Source of the DNA: Pseudoneurospora amorphoporcata | Lineage: Eukaryota > Ascomycota > Sordariomycetes > Sordariales > Sordariaceae | Reading direction: 5' to 3' | NCBI GenBank assembly: GCA_033297205.1 | Contig: MU859085.1 | Span: 186,001-250,000 of the forward strand | Length of the DNA: 64,000 nucleotides | Part shown: positions 10,595 through 21,901 of the stretch, piece after piece | Position numbering within the stretch: the first letter of the stretch is position 1 | How the letters are laid out: every line of letters begins with the position of its first letter | Position numbers and translations under genes: made by a program | The notes under the pieces: generated by a model | What the model was told of the DNA's origin: nothing | Seen by the model: only the letters and a program-made list of their open reading frames with translations | Database searches by the model: none

Positions 10595-13099
10595 TCAAGC
10601 AGATATCCTCCCGGCACTCCCCGTATTCCCCGTATTCCCCGTATTCCCCCCCGCCGCCACCGCCCCAGTACCACTCGTAGTCAGCATCATGTACGGCCTC
10701 AACTGCTCAATAATCTCCGTCAACTCCTCATTCTCGTCAACCGATCCGTCGTCGCTGCCTTCATCATCTCCCCCTTGCATCATTCCTTCATCTTCATCTT
10801 CATCCGCGTACCCATCCCCTTCTTCATCATCCTCCTCATTTCCGTACTCACCATCGCCGTACTCCCTATCATCGTCGTACTCCCCATCATACCGTCCCGC
10901 GCCAGGGAAGTATCCTGATAAGGGACGACCTCTCAGGCCTTTGAGTGGTTTCTTTTCTTCTTGCCCTTCTTGTTGTTGTCGTTGATGTCGTTGATGATGT
11001 TGTCCTTCTTCTTCTTCTTCTTCTTCTTCTTCTTCTTCTTCCTGTCCTTCATACCCTTCCTCCACAGACTCAACATTCCCCCACTGCCTACTCGGAACAT
11101 ACGATATCCTATCGTCAATACTAACGCTTGATATCTGTCTGCTGTGTGCCCCGTATCCTCCATAGCCCCTGCCACCACCGTAGGTGCTTTCCCCATCGAA
11201 CTGACTCCCGTATTCACTGGGCGGTATTTGTCCCACTATCCCTTCACTCATGGGGATAGAATCGAGTGATGAGACGCGCGAGTGTTGTTGTACCGAGTCA
11301 TGATTCAAGTCATTCAAGTGGTTCCCCACACCCGCAAGCCCACCGTGTACCATGCCATGTATAAAGCCTCCAGGCCCATGTGCAGGCGTCCGAGGACTGG
11401 CCAAGTCCCGATCACTGCCGCTGCCGAGCTCGGATTGGATGACGCTTGCTTCGCCTACTTCGCCGAATTCGCCGAATTCTTCGTCTTCTTCTTCGCCTCC
11501 GCCTTCGTGGTCTTGGTCGCCGTCCTCCCGGTAATTGTCATGGTAGTCATAGTCGACTTCGTCGCCGTAGTTGGAGGAGTCGGAATCGGTGTTACTGGCC
11601 ATGGCGAGTTCATCGGCTAGAGAGAGGCGGCGGCGGAGGGTGGGTGCTTGTGATTGTTGGGATTGTGAGAAGGCGTGGGGTTGTGCAGGTCGTTCATCTG
11701 TTTTTGACGTCAGCAATCAATTCTCTCCCTGCCTGCCACAGCACAGACAAAAGCAAAGTGAAAACGCACCCTCCTCCCTAATCCCTATCCCTCCCATCCC
11801 ATGCACCGTATTCCTCCGCACATTCGCCCTCGCCCTCGCACTTTGATCAAACGCCTGCCCGGTCGGGCTCATAGTCATGGCATCCATCGACCCTCTCGAT
11901 CCATGCGACCCCCGCAAATTCGAATACGACCTTGAGTTGCCCAGCGTCGAGTGATCAGAACTTGAAAAGTCATCGTCGTTGAACATGATGCTTCGCTTCC
12001 TGTGCATCATGCCGCTGGAACCAGTCGGAGCCGTACCAGGCCGCTTCTGGTTATGGCTCCCCCTTCTCTGACCACGAGCGGGGGCCTCTTCTTCCTGAGG
12101 CGGCGGGATGGTAACGAGACTTATCCTCCTCGGCGCGCGCGGCTTCCAAGACGTGGGACTTTGTTGATTCGTGTGACTCGTCTGAGGCCGGTTGTTCTCC
12201 GTACGAGCTTGTTGCTGAACCGGAATAGGCACCTTGCAGCTAATATCCCGTCGCTCCAACTCGACAGCACGGCGAAGGATGCGATCGTAGCCTTCGTAGA
12301 AATGCTGCTGAACAGGCTCCAAGTTGGCTCCCGTGCCGCCAGCGGCTTTGTTCACTTGCTTGACCAGCTGCAGCTGGCCCTCGGTGAACTCGAGCGATTC
12401 GATGGCGAGCTGGATGGCGGCGTTGACGCGCATTTCGGCTCGCAGTTCCTGGAGGACGGCGATGCTGACGCCCGGGTTCTCGGCGGCCAGGTCGTGGTAT
12501 TCGTAGGCTGCGGCGGGCTCGAAGCGTTCGGGGACGGGGGCGAGGCGGAGAGGCAAAGGTGAACCAAGGGGTGGGAAGTCGGGTGAGATATCACCTTGTC
12601 CTTGTGTTGTTGTGCCAGCTGGTGCTGATTCCGATCGGTGGAGTCCGGGTTTTTGAACTGGCGGTGCCTCATCCAGTTCGAGACTGAGGGTTCTGGTCTT
12701 CAACGACTCCTGCTGTTGCTTCATACTGAGACCGACTTCAGCCGAAGGACGTTCCAGGGTGACCAGGGTGCCGGTAAGAGCCCGATGCAAGCCGCCGAGG
12801 GTGCCGGAGAGCACCTCGTTCCATCCCTTGGGGTACTCATCGTGCGGCAGGACCTCGGCCATGAACATGTTGAGGGCATCCTGGAGGCTCTTGCCCATGA
12901 GCAGCATGGCCCCCACCAGGGCGTCCTTGTCGGCATCCCTGAGTGCTGAGTGAGACGGGTTCGCTTGCTTGAGTGCCTTGATGTGGCAGTCGAGCTGTTT
13001 GACAATTGCGACGGGGTTCTCGGCGGCGACGCGTTTGCGATCCGAGTCGCCGCGTCGAAACAGCCATGTCCCGATGTCGGGCAGTGGAAGCACGGCCAT
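10595..13099 (-). CDS. Unknown low-complexity, acidic fungal protein
   Basis: Two exons, 11770-13099 and 10595-11697, with a 72-nt intron (11698-11769; donor GTGCGT, acceptor CAG, phase 1 kept), giving 810 residues. I do not recognise the family. The first 130 residues (MAVLPLPDIGTWLF...) and a stretch near residues 200-290 are ordered and helical, and are probably the functional part. The second half is disordered: Ser/Arg-rich, then very acidic with a run of 12 Glu encoded by a CTT repeat on the plus strand (about 11005-11041), a Gln/His patch, and a C-terminus with GNTGNTGNTG. Such a layout fits a scaffold or cortical regulator, but nothing seen proves it. The Glu-run microsatellite should vary in length between strains. 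Confidence 0.8.
11005..11041. repeat. CTT trinucleotide microsatellite inside a coding exon
   Basis: About twelve CTT units on the plus strand encode a poly-glutamate run in the minus-strand protein. Length change by whole units would keep the frame. Confidence 0.8.
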
Positions 13100-14858
13100 T
13101 TGGTTTCAGTCCGAACAGACAGGCCCGAGTCTGCGGGTCCGGGTCCGTTCAATGACTTCCACTTGTGCTGTCTGTGTCAAGTGTACGGGGCCCCGCACCG
13201 GCCGGATCCAGATGTTGACTGGAGGGGAACCGTCGGAGGCGCCGGGAGGGGAAAAGGGGTAAAACAGGACTTTTTGAGGCCTGTACCACAAGACAAGTGA
13301 TTCGCCGGCCTATGAAGGCATGAGGAATGTTGGTGGTTTGGACTCCAACTGGACTTGGAAAGCAGTCCCCCAAAGCCCACGATCAGACAACAGTAGCCTG
13401 GGACTGTGGGCGTGGTCTTGTTGAGGACAAGTAGTTTAGGTTGGGATCCAGTCCACACATGTGGAGATGGCGGTGTGTTGTCATGAGCTGGACTTGTCGT
13501 TTGAGAGATTGGAAATTTCCCTCCACAATTCGGGGTGATTGCGGTTTGCTGCATTCGGCTTGTCACTTTGGCCACCTTGATCCACATTGGTCAATTAGTG
13601 ACAAGTAAACATACATGTGCGCTTACCATTTCACAATCACATCCCGTGTGCCACGCGCCGCTGCCGCCAAAAGCGCAGGTGTCAGGGGACGCTAGACCTA
13701 GACCCCGATATGGATGCGTTCGGTGGGGCTCAATGGCTGCCAATGCCCTGCTCATTGGAACGGTGTTTGGTGGTCCCTGAAACTCCGATGCGCGGTCCCC
13801 TCCTCCGCCGTGTTGAATGGACATTTCCCCGCACGGCATCGTATGTCGTTGAAAGCAGCAGAGACAAACACCAAAACGTGCAAAAAAAAAAAGAAAAAAG
13901 TAGGGCTTTGAAAGGTAAAGAAGGAGTTTTCTGATTGAAAGGCTTGAAAGTGTTCGCTTGAGGGGTCCATGTAGATACGGGGGAGGGGGCCCCTGGGCGT
14001 CTGGCATCCAACGCCATCGGAACTCGGAGCATGGCATGGCAGAGCCCAGGGAAACAAAATACCTATCACATGCTGCAAAGATGCAAAGACGCGAACACGG
14101 TAAGCAACGCCCGATTGGAAGTTAATTTACGGAAACGTCGCGGGTCGTTGAGCTCAGGTCCGAGTGTCAGACGGATAATAAGCGGCATATGCCTGAGAAT
14201 GGAACAGTAGAGTGCCTCTTGCAACGCGAATGTTCTATGATGGAGCAATGATTCAACAGAACGGGAAAGCAGTGGCTCAGAATAAAGAGGACAAGGCACT
14301 TCCCCAAGCGGTCAGGGTTAGGGTCCATTCCGCCCTAGAATAACTACCGACATAACGACATCGGCCACTCGGGCCAAAGCCCCCAAATCGCCAAATCAGT
14401 GTAACCGAACTGACGCCGTGACCCCGTCGAACCATGGACCAGGCAGGAGGTCTCCAATATCCCCCACTTCGGTCAATCAATCAATCGCTTGGGAGCTTGG
14501 ACTGAGTGTCGTCCCTTGCTTCTGACGTATGAGATTTCTCGGGGAGCGGCTTGCAAGGGGAACCTATCGGATCTATTGTCACACAGACCTATGAGGTTGT
14601 CTTGTATACGAGAACTGTAGAGGAGGACTTGGGTATCACAGCAGAAGAAGCAGAGAGATGATGCAACAGAACAAGCAAAACAGATACGGGAAGAGATCGG
14701 GACTCGGGAGAGGCGTGATGGATCATGGATCACAGAGGTACGGTAGCTTCAGCTGGCATTTATCCGTCAACCCAAAGGTCGATTGGAACACTGAATGAGG
14801 CTAAGTACTGGAGCGGGACGTACATCATCATATGGTAGGTATGTACCACGCAGCGGCA
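13100..14858. promoter_or_regulatory. Long divergent intergenic region
   Basis: The unknown acidic protein (-) and the P450 (+) diverge from about 1.9 kb of non-coding DNA. Short frames here lack protein-like composition. Apart from the TATA box near its right end I see no defined element. Confidence 0.5.
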
Positions 14859-14864
14859 TATAAG
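14859..14864 (+). promoter_or_regulatory. TATA box of the P450 gene
   Basis: TATAAG in the context GCATATAAGGGAGGG, 155 bases before the chosen ATG at 15014. It is followed by a CT-rich leader typical of filamentous-fungal promoters. Spacing and context support it; no transcript data. Confidence 0.6.
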
Positions 14865-15013
14865 GGAGGGCAAGAAGCAGCCGGATCTACCTTTTGTCTT
14901 TCCTGTCTTCACCGCATCTGCTTGTCCTACTTGGACTCGGAGACTTTTCCCCTCCTCTAGAGGTTACCACACCAAACCACCCCATCACGACCAGACCATC
15001 ACCCTCGCCATCA

Positions 15014-17035
15014 ATGTCGGCCCTCCTCGTCCTCACAGCCTTCCTGGCCATATCCATCTTGTTGGCCTACCACCGCCTCCACTACCACCGCTTCGTCCAA
15101 TATGCCCACATCCCCCAACCCCCCACCTCCCTAATCTGGGGCCACATGGCCCTCCTCCACAAGTTTATGTCCATGTCGTCGTCGCAAGAAGGAGGCCCTT
15201 CCGACAGACACATCGACCTCGTGCTGCTCGAAATATGGCATTCTCTGGGCCAACCCCCGCTTTTCCTGATGGATCTCCGGCCCGTGGGGCCGTGTCTTTG
15301 CATCATCGCCTCGCACCATCTGGCGGAACAGATCTCCCGGTCATCCGCAGCCTTTGCCTACTCGGTGCCCAAGAGCTACACCCTGGGGGAACTCGTGCCG
15401 TTGGTGGGACACGACAGCATGATCATCAAGGAGGGACAGGAATGGAAGGAGCTGCGCAAGAGGTTCAACCCGGGGTTTGCGCCCGGGCATCTGATGGGCT
15501 TGTTGCCGGTCGTTGCGGAAAAGGTGTGGATGTTTACGAGGCTGTTGGAACGGGTGGTCTCTGACTCTGCCGACCAAGAAGGTCAAGGAGGAGGAAAAGT
15601 GGTCAGGTTGGATATGTTGACGCAGGGACTGACGGTGGATGTTATCGGGGAGGTGGTGATGGAGGTGGATGTGGGCGCGCAGGAGGAGTTGCTTGGTAGG
15701 GCTGATCTTGGTGAGGATGCTGCTGCTGCTGCTGCTGGTGGTGGTGAAGAGGAGGAAGACGAGGGGTTGATGGACACCTGCAAAAAAGGGGGAAAAGGAG
15801 AGGGACATGGAGGAGGAGAAATGTCCAACTTCACCAAAACCTACTACCGCCTCATAACCTCGTACGCCGCCGACATGGAAGGTAAACCGCCCATCAAATG
15901 GTGGTTACAGCTCCTAACCAACAACCCCTTCAGCCGCCACCGTCGCCGTCGCCATCGCCATCGCCAGCTTTTGTCGCAAAAAGTCGACACTTTTCTCCGC
16001 GAATTCGTCCAGCGCAAATACCGGGATGAGTTTCAGTCCACCACCACCACCACCACCACCAAAAAAACCAAATCCATCCTCTCCCTCTCCCTCTCCCTAA
16101 GCGAGAAGCAAGAAAAATCCCCCCTCGGCCTCCCGTGCCTGCCCCCCAAAATCCTCTCCACAACCACCGACGCCCTCAAAACCTTCCTGTTCGCGGGGCA
16201 CGACACCACCGCCATTCTGATCGGTTGGGTCCTCTACTACCTCTCCATTTGCCCGCGGGCGCACTCGCGCGTATCTTCCGAGCTCGACAGCATTTTCGGC
16301 CCGTCCGCTACACCAGCTGAGATCCGCGCGCAGTTATCGGCCCCCGGAGAAGGAGGACCAGACAAGTTGAATAAAATGGTTTATACCCATGCTGTCATCA
16401 AGGAAGCGCTGAGACTACACCCCCCTGCGGGCACGGCGAGACGGGCCGAGGTGGGGAGTGGGTTTGTTGTTAGTGTTGGTGAACCTTCTTCTTCTTCCTC
16501 TTCTTCGGCTGGTCAAGAGAAGGGCGGACAGTCACAACAGGGAAGAGGAGGAGCAGGACGACGAGGAGGGGAGTGGAATGTAGATGGCATGGTGTTGTAT
16601 AACTGCGCGACCATCATTCACAGAGATCCCGAGGTGTATGGCGAGACGAAAGATGAGTTTTGGCCTGAGCGGTGGCTTTCTGAAGAAGACAAGGACAAGG
16701 GGGAAATCCCGGCAGGAGCATGGCGACCCTTTGAGCGCGGCCCTCGAGATTGTATCGGTCGGGATCTGGCCATTATCGAGGCCAAGGTTGTTGTGGCTTT
16801 GGTGCATGGACGGTATGAGTTTGTTAAGGTCGGGTTGGGCGAGAAGGTGTTGGTGCCTCAACAAGGGCCCGATGGTGGGGAGGAGGAAAAGTTGAAGCCG
16901 GTGGTAGATGGGACGGGGTGTTGTGTGGTTAAGGAAAAGTTGTATACGAGGAGGCAGGTGACGGCCAGGGCGGCGGATGGGATGAGGATGAAGGTGAGGT
17001 TGGCGAAGGGGGTGGTGGGCGGTTTGGAGGGTTGA
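15014..17035 (+). CDS. Cytochrome P450 monooxygenase
   Basis: Intronless 673-residue P450, a haem-thiolate monooxygenase expected on the cytosolic face of the endoplasmic reticulum. The start is the ATG at 15014, giving a clean N-terminal anchor (MSALLVLTAFLAISILLAYH). Hallmarks seen: C-helix EGQEWKELRKRF, I-helix oxygen-binding FAGHDTT (residues 393-399), ExxR as EALR (464-467), PERW region, and the haem loop FERGPRDCIG with Cys580. The length exceeds the usual 500-530 residues because of low-complexity inserts: an Ala/Gly/Glu stretch before the F-G region, His/Arg and poly-Thr runs, and a Ser/Gly-rich insert between the ExxR and the PERW. All keep the frame. The haem-loop style resembles the CYP59 (StcS-like) group, but I cannot assign a family or substrate. 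No biosynthetic genes are adjacent. Confidence 0.93.
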   Translation: MSALLVLTAFLAISILLAYHRLHYHRFVQYAHIPQPPTSLIWGHMALLHKFMSMSSSQEGGPSDRHIDLVLLEIWHSLGQPPLFLMDLRPVGPCLCIIASHHLAEQISRSSAAFAYSVPKSYTLGELVPLVGHDSMIIKEGQEWKELRKRFNPGFAPGHLMGLLPVVAEKVWMFTRLLERVVSDSADQEGQGGGKVVRLDMLTQGLTVDVIGEVVMEVDVGAQEELLGRADLGEDAAAAAAGGGEEEEDEGLMDTCKKGGKGEGHGGGEMSNFTKTYYRLITSYAADMEGKPPIKWWLQLLTNNPFSRHRRRRHRHRQLLSQKVDTFLREFVQRKYRDEFQSTTTTTTTKKTKSILSLSLSLSEKQEKSPLGLPCLPPKILSTTTDALKTFLFAGHDTTAILIGWVLYYLSICPRAHSRVSSELDSIFGPSATPAEIRAQLSAPGEGGPDKLNKMVYTHAVIKEALRLHPPAGTARRAEVGSGFVVSVGEPSSSSSSSAGQEKGGQSQQGRGGAGRRGGEWNVDGMVLYNCATIIHRDPEVYGETKDEFWPERWLSEEDKDKGEIPAGAWRPFERGPRDCIGRDLAIIEAKVVVALVHGRYEFVKVGLGEKVLVPQQGPDGGEEEKLKPVVDGTGCCVVKEKLYTRRQVTARAADGMRMKVRLAKGVVGGLEG

Positions 17036-17320
17036 GGGATGAGGGTGTAGATTCTAAAGAGGGACCAAGGGGCGAGAGGTTGATGATGGGAAGGAATACA
17101 CCATGCCAAGACTGTGTTCGAATGTTGAGATCACGAAATGATAGCCAACGGTCAATTCATATCCACGACCCGTATACCTGCAATCATATATGCGCCCATA
17201 CATTTGACCCCATTCCGTTTTCCGCAATCCCGCTTTCTCCGAAAAGGTATCATGCCACGAAAGAAAATACAAATAGGTATCATAGAGAATTAAAGAAAAA
17301 GAGAAACCCAGCCAGAAGAC

Positions 17321-19237
17321 TCAAGACGCGGATGTCTTGGGCTTCTTCCTGATCAATCCAGCCCCCAGCACATTCACCCTTGGTAGTTCAAGCACTAATG
17401 GGTTGACAACATCGCCTGCTGTCCCCTTGTTGGTAAACGGGTCCTCAAGCCCATTCACCTTGGCATCTGCCGCGCCATTCTCAACAGCAGCCGGCTTCTT
17501 CTTTCTCACCAACCCCGTCAAATTATTAACTGGAGCTGCGCTTCCCCGACCAGCAGTGGCATTCGTCACTGTCAGGATCCTCTTCCCAACAACCTCATGC
17601 CCCCATTTGGCGCCCATGCCAGCCTCGCTGATCCATCGCTTGGTGGCACTGCAAGCCTTATCCAACGTCTCAAAGTCAAGCTGCAGCAGTAGCTCCACCA
17701 CACGCTTGTAGTCGTGCTCATCCACCATGAGGTCGCCGCGACCCTCGACCGGCCAGTGGTAGTAAGCCGTGGTATTTGGTCGCTTGAAGAGGTAGTTCCG
17801 TTGGTGCTTCTTGACTTTGGGAACACGAGGGGTGATGCGACCTTTTAGCTTCTTTTTTTTGTCCTTCTCCCTTTTGCTGGTCTCCTTTGCTGTCCCAGAC
17901 TGAGACTCTGGAACCTGTCCAGCTGTGAAAGAGGCCTTGAGTGGGCTGGCCTGCGGCGTACGGGCCGGGGCATCAGCACGACGCTTTGGTGGGGTTGAAG
18001 GAGGGAAGGCGGTAGAAGGGTCGAAAGAACCCGTAGGGGTCATAAGTGGCGCGGTTGCGAACGACGTCGAGAATGAAGCCGTCGTGGCTTGTGTCGCCTG
18101 TTCTTCCGTCTCCGACTCCTTGGGGTCAAAGACCAACCAGATGAACCCTGTCAATCGCCCGGACGAGCACTCTTGCCTGAAGGCCATGGCATCCCAGAAC
18201 TGGTTCAATGTCCTAATGCTCTTCCATGTGCCCATATCCTGCTTCCACTTTGCCGACTCCTCGTCAAGCTCGTCCCTATAACGGGATTTTGGGTCGTCTG
18301 GGTATCGAGGGATCAGACACCTAGGCGGCACCCAGTCGAATTCCCGAGTGTAGCGGGATATTCTCTCCATGGGATGACCAATTTCCCAGTCGCTCGCACT
18401 GGTGACAGTCTGTGGAAGGAAGGCGCGCATATCCCGTTCTTCCAGGCCGGGGACGAGGAGGTATCCCTTGGTAGCCACGACGCGATCGTCCTTGCGCTGA
18501 TCTTGCAGAAGCGGGTTGAGAACTCGACACCACCACTTGATCAGACCCCTGTCACTAAGAATGTGCTTCTCCCTGCCTGGCCCGATTCCATCGTTTTCAC
18601 CACTGCCCGGGAAGAGGTACTGGTTCTGTGCACGGCCGAAGAGGTTCACGACAGAGACAATATGTTTGCGGCGTCGGTGTTGGATGAGGTAGGATACGAA
18701 GGTCGAGCTGACTGCGCTGATGGGAGAGGGACCTCCTCTTGGTAGCTTGAGAAGATGGAGGTAGCCGGTCGAGTCGGCCTTGGAGACGAACAGGACGGTC
18801 TGGAAGGCCGTGGTAAAGATGAATACCTCAATGGCGAAGGCAATCACTTGTTTCGTCGTCGTCGTCTCGGTTGACTTGGCCTCGTCAGCACCAGGGGACG
18901 AACGCTTGATGGCACCGGTAATAATTGGAGCATCGATCGAGAGGGAGAGGAAGTGCTTCTCGCAGTAGGTCTTGTCGGGTTTCTCTCCCGGAGGAGCTGC
19001 GTAGAGAGCATCGGTGCGTGTTGGGGGCGTCGATAGGTGGTGGACCGAGAACTTGACGTCTTTTGGCAACACAGAAGCAAGCTTCTCTATAAGTTCGTTC
19101 GGGGGGTTGGTGGTGGTGCTCGTGGTGCTGCCACCAGCATTATTTGTCTGTTTGAAGAAGCTCATCTTGGCCGAGCAAGAGTCGCGATCGCGTTTGTTGG
19201 AGACGGTGGAAGGGGTCGACGACGAGGATGATGCCAT
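17321..19237 (-). CDS. rtt109: Histone acetyltransferase Rtt109
   Basis: A 638-residue intronless frame from the ATG at 19237 (MASSSSSTPS); a second ATG at 19165 (MSFFKQTNN) is also possible. Rtt109 is the fungal-specific enzyme that acetylates histone H3 on K56 (and K9/K27) with the chaperones Asf1 and Vps75, during replication-coupled nucleosome assembly in the nucleus. Seen: the N-terminal LASVLPKDVKFSVHHLSTPP; the KAT11-type core including FIFTTAFQTVLFVSKADSTG, SYLIQHRRRKHIVSVVNLFG and ILSDRGLIKWWCRVL; the mid-protein insert rich in Ser/Thr and Lys; and a lysine-rich C-terminus that can bind Vps75 or act as nuclear signal. The frame stays open upstream to about 20143, but that part overlaps the mL57 gene and is not protein-like. 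Confidence 0.93.
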   Translation of the reverse strand: MASSSSSTPSTVSNKRDRDSCSAKMSFFKQTNNAGGSTTSTTTNPPNELIEKLASVLPKDVKFSVHHLSTPPTRTDALYAAPPGEKPDKTYCEKHFLSLSIDAPIITGAIKRSSPGADEAKSTETTTTKQVIAFAIEVFIFTTAFQTVLFVSKADSTGYLHLLKLPRGGPSPISAVSSTFVSYLIQHRRRKHIVSVVNLFGRAQNQYLFPGSGENDGIGPGREKHILSDRGLIKWWCRVLNPLLQDQRKDDRVVATKGYLLVPGLEERDMRAFLPQTVTSASDWEIGHPMERISRYTREFDWVPPRCLIPRYPDDPKSRYRDELDEESAKWKQDMGTWKSIRTLNQFWDAMAFRQECSSGRLTGFIWLVFDPKESETEEQATQATTASFSTSFATAPLMTPTGSFDPSTAFPPSTPPKRRADAPARTPQASPLKASFTAGQVPESQSGTAKETSKREKDKKKKLKGRITPRVPKVKKHQRNYLFKRPNTTAYYHWPVEGRGDLMVDEHDYKRVVELLLQLDFETLDKACSATKRWISEAGMGAKWGHEVVGKRILTVTNATAGRGSAAPVNNLTGLVRKKKPAAVENGAADAKVNGLEDPFTNKGTAGDVVNPLVLELPRVNVLGAGLIRKKPKTSAS

Positions 19238-19990
19238 TGCGAGTGCAGTGCTGAAATGGTCACAAGTGAGGTGACAAACCGGAGCGCATGGTGAGAGTGA
19301 GCACAAACTGCCTTGGGGAAAGAGCAGCTTTTTGTTAAAGGAAGAAAAGTGCTGGGGAGAAAAAAGGGTCAGATGATGGAAAGGAAGAAGAGACAGAGCC
19401 TGGTTCCACTGCAAGTGACGCGACAAGCACCGACAGGCGCTGACCAACAGTGGAAGGGGAGCTGCTGCCCCTGCTCTTCTTTCCAAGGTACCTGATCGAT
19501 GTACCTTTTGAACACTCACACAAGACGGGATGGCTAGCGTCCTCAAGAACTGAGGCCCCGCACTTTGCTGAGCGTGGAGAATTGCCCAATTGATACTACG
19601 ACGCACAGACCAACCCGAGCTGGGCCGCATCGAAGCCTGCCGTGGGGTCCCGTCTCTGGATCGGTCGCAAAAAATTCCCGTCTGTCTGCCGTCCCACTCC
19701 AGAGCGCGCGAACGGACCCGGAGCCTTGCGTTGGACTTCCCGCACAGCGACCCCGTCAAGAAACTGTGAGCCTGTGCACCGACCGCGCCGACGGAACTGC
19801 CAGCCGCGCGACATCCCGGAATCTTTGGTGTTTTGTGATTCCCCGAGAGTGGAAACGGGCGCCCATCCGACCTCGACGTCTTTCTACAATCCACATCCAC
19901 ACCTTCATACCAGCAAGTATCTCCACGGTCTCGCCCCAGGGTCGTCGTCGCATCTCCAGTCGCATCCAAATCAACAACAGTAAACCAACA
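19238..19990. promoter_or_regulatory. Bidirectional promoter region of rtt109 and mL57
   Basis: About 750 bases between divergent starts. Rich in GC, no TATA box seen, as is usual for housekeeping genes. One AGGTACCT motif near 19488. Confidence 0.5.
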
Positions 19991-20954
19991 ATGGCCGCCC
20001 TCACACCCTCCCGTTCCGTCTTCGCCTCGACATGCAAGACCGTCGCGCAGCAGTGCTCTAGGCGACCCGCCGCTGTCCAACAACTCGCTGCCGTCCCCGT
20101 CGCCCGCCAGGTCTCGTCGTCGTCGGCTGTCCAACAAGAACAAGATGCTTCCGGCAGCTCGCAGCAGCCCAGGCCAAGGTGGTCGTACACCCCCGAGCGC
20201 ATGAGGGGTCCCGGTTTCTCCCTCAACCTCGTCAAGGACCCCAGGCGCAAGCAGTGGATGGTCAACAGCGACCCGACAAAGTTGGATGCCTTCTACGAGG
20301 CCTTCCTCGGCCAGGGCGGCGCCAGGATGCTATCAGACGAGACCAAGTGGCTGGCCGTCACCCACAAGAGTTTCGACTACGGAAGGAGAGGTTATAACAC
20401 AAGGCTGGCTTTCCTCGGTACGTGGAAATACATGAGGAGAGAGGGAAGGGCAAGATGGAAATATCGCGACCGACACAACAGCAACACGGACTCGGGCTAA
20501 CAAGGTTCTGTCAGGCCGTCAAATAATCGCCCTCGAGGCTACCCGCTCCATCCTCACCAGTCCCGTCCTTGACAAGCCCATCGTCGACAAGTACGGCCGC
20601 CAGCCCTACAGCCACGCCGCCTTGGCCAACATCGATAAGCTCATCTACACGCAACCGATAGACATTATGGACAAGACCAAGCTCGCAAGGATGGGCGTCG
20701 ATCTCGGCCTGCTTACCGTCATGCGGTGGAAGCCCAGAATGGTAATACTCGTGCCCCATAATCTACGGTGCACAGAGCTGCTACTAACACGTACATTGTG
20801 AACCCTTTAGCCCGAAGATCTCGAATCCTCCGGTGTCGTCGTCGTTCTCAACTCAACCCTCTTTGCCATCATTGGCGCCATTTCGTTAGAAAAGGGCGGC
20901 GCTGTCGCCCAGCGCATTGTCAGAGAAAAGATCCTCAAGAAGCTCGGAGCCTAG
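19991..20954 (+). CDS. mrpl15: Mitochondrial large-subunit ribosomal protein mL57 (MrpL15)
   Basis: Exons 19991-20417, 20515-20741 and 20811-20954 (introns 97 and 69 nt, the second with a perfect CTACTAAC branch at 20781), 265 residues. The N-terminus is Arg/Ala/Ser-rich without acids, a matrix-targeting presequence. The body (WLAVTHKSFDYGRRG, GRQIIALEATRSI, DKLIYTQPIDIMDKTKLA, then VVVVLNSTLFAIIGAISLEKG) is the RNase III-like fold of mL57, a structural protein of the fungal mitoribosome that lacks the catalytic acids of true RNase III. Exon joins restore the conserved sequence. It is expressed away from rtt109. Confidence 0.92.
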
Positions 20955-21901
20955 GGTGCTCCAGGCCGAGAGAGGAGAAAAGAAAAGAGGAAGTGAAAGA
21001 AGAGAGAAGCATCCCTTTATTGTATACACCCCTGTACTATATCGATGGGCATAGAGGCTGGCATAATCCCGCATACCCATTTCATGCCTGCGGGCCGGAG
21101 TCCAGAATGATTATTGTTTGCATGCAACCTGGTTCGGTCAAGCTGTTTGAGGGCTGCGACAGTGCGTTGAAGGAATCTGGGCATGTTGAAGTGTGTTGCA
21201 TGGTGTGGACTAATCACTGCTAACAGCAGAGAAGACGAAAGACATGACATCGGGCCATGGACGAGCCGGCCGAGGAACGCAGAGCTCGCTCGTTTCAACA
21301 GGCAGACCACCAAGCAGGGCATCACCGGCGGTAACTCACCAATCTTTTGAAAAAAAACGGGTCGTAAGAAGCCCTCCACCTCCTCCTTCTGGCCCCAACC
21401 ACTACTCCAGACACCCAAAGCAGCTGGCCAAATTCACCACACTTCTGGCGTTGCTCACACTGATGCTTGTTCAGGCACCTCACAGTACCTGATGGTGGAC
21501 CAGTAGGATATGGGCAGCCAGCAACGGGCAAGAGCCTTGAGCACTCCCTGAGGCGCGCATTACAAATAGTTTTGCGTGATGAAGAAAAGAGAAAACACAT
21601 CACGCACAACATTTGTCTTACCCCTTTTTCCTTTGTTTATCGATCGGCACAAACCTCGTCCTTCAACGTGGCGTGCGAGCAGCATTTACAACCCTAACCC
21701 TCATCAAAGGTCAAAATGTGCACGAGCCATCTCTGAAAAGTCCACTGACAAGACCGAAAAGGTCGCTGGAGCAGTCTCGGCCTTTTGGAAATTTCACCAT
21801 TGCGAAATCTCAAAACTTTACAACCTCTCACCTACCCTTGCAAGCTGCCTTATCTTTCATCGGAATATCGCCAGTCACTCATTTCACTACCGTTGCCCCT
21901 C
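20955..21901. other. Intergenic, no gene seen
   Basis: Holds the 3' flank of mL57 and the promoter of the Rkm4 gene. Short frames only; nothing distinctive. Confidence 0.5.

Noticed and set aside
10476..10985. 169-codon plus-strand frame rich in Ser/Pro
   Set aside because: Antisense of the acidic C-terminus of the 10595-13099 gene.
14894..15013. Upstream extension of the P450 frame
   Set aside because: It has no ATG (starts TTG), lies close behind the TATA box, and the ATG at 15014 begins the normal membrane anchor.
19238..20143. Upstream extension of the rtt109 frame
   Set aside because: Overlaps the mL57 5' exon in antisense and is not conserved-looking; Rtt109 proteins start near the chosen ATG.
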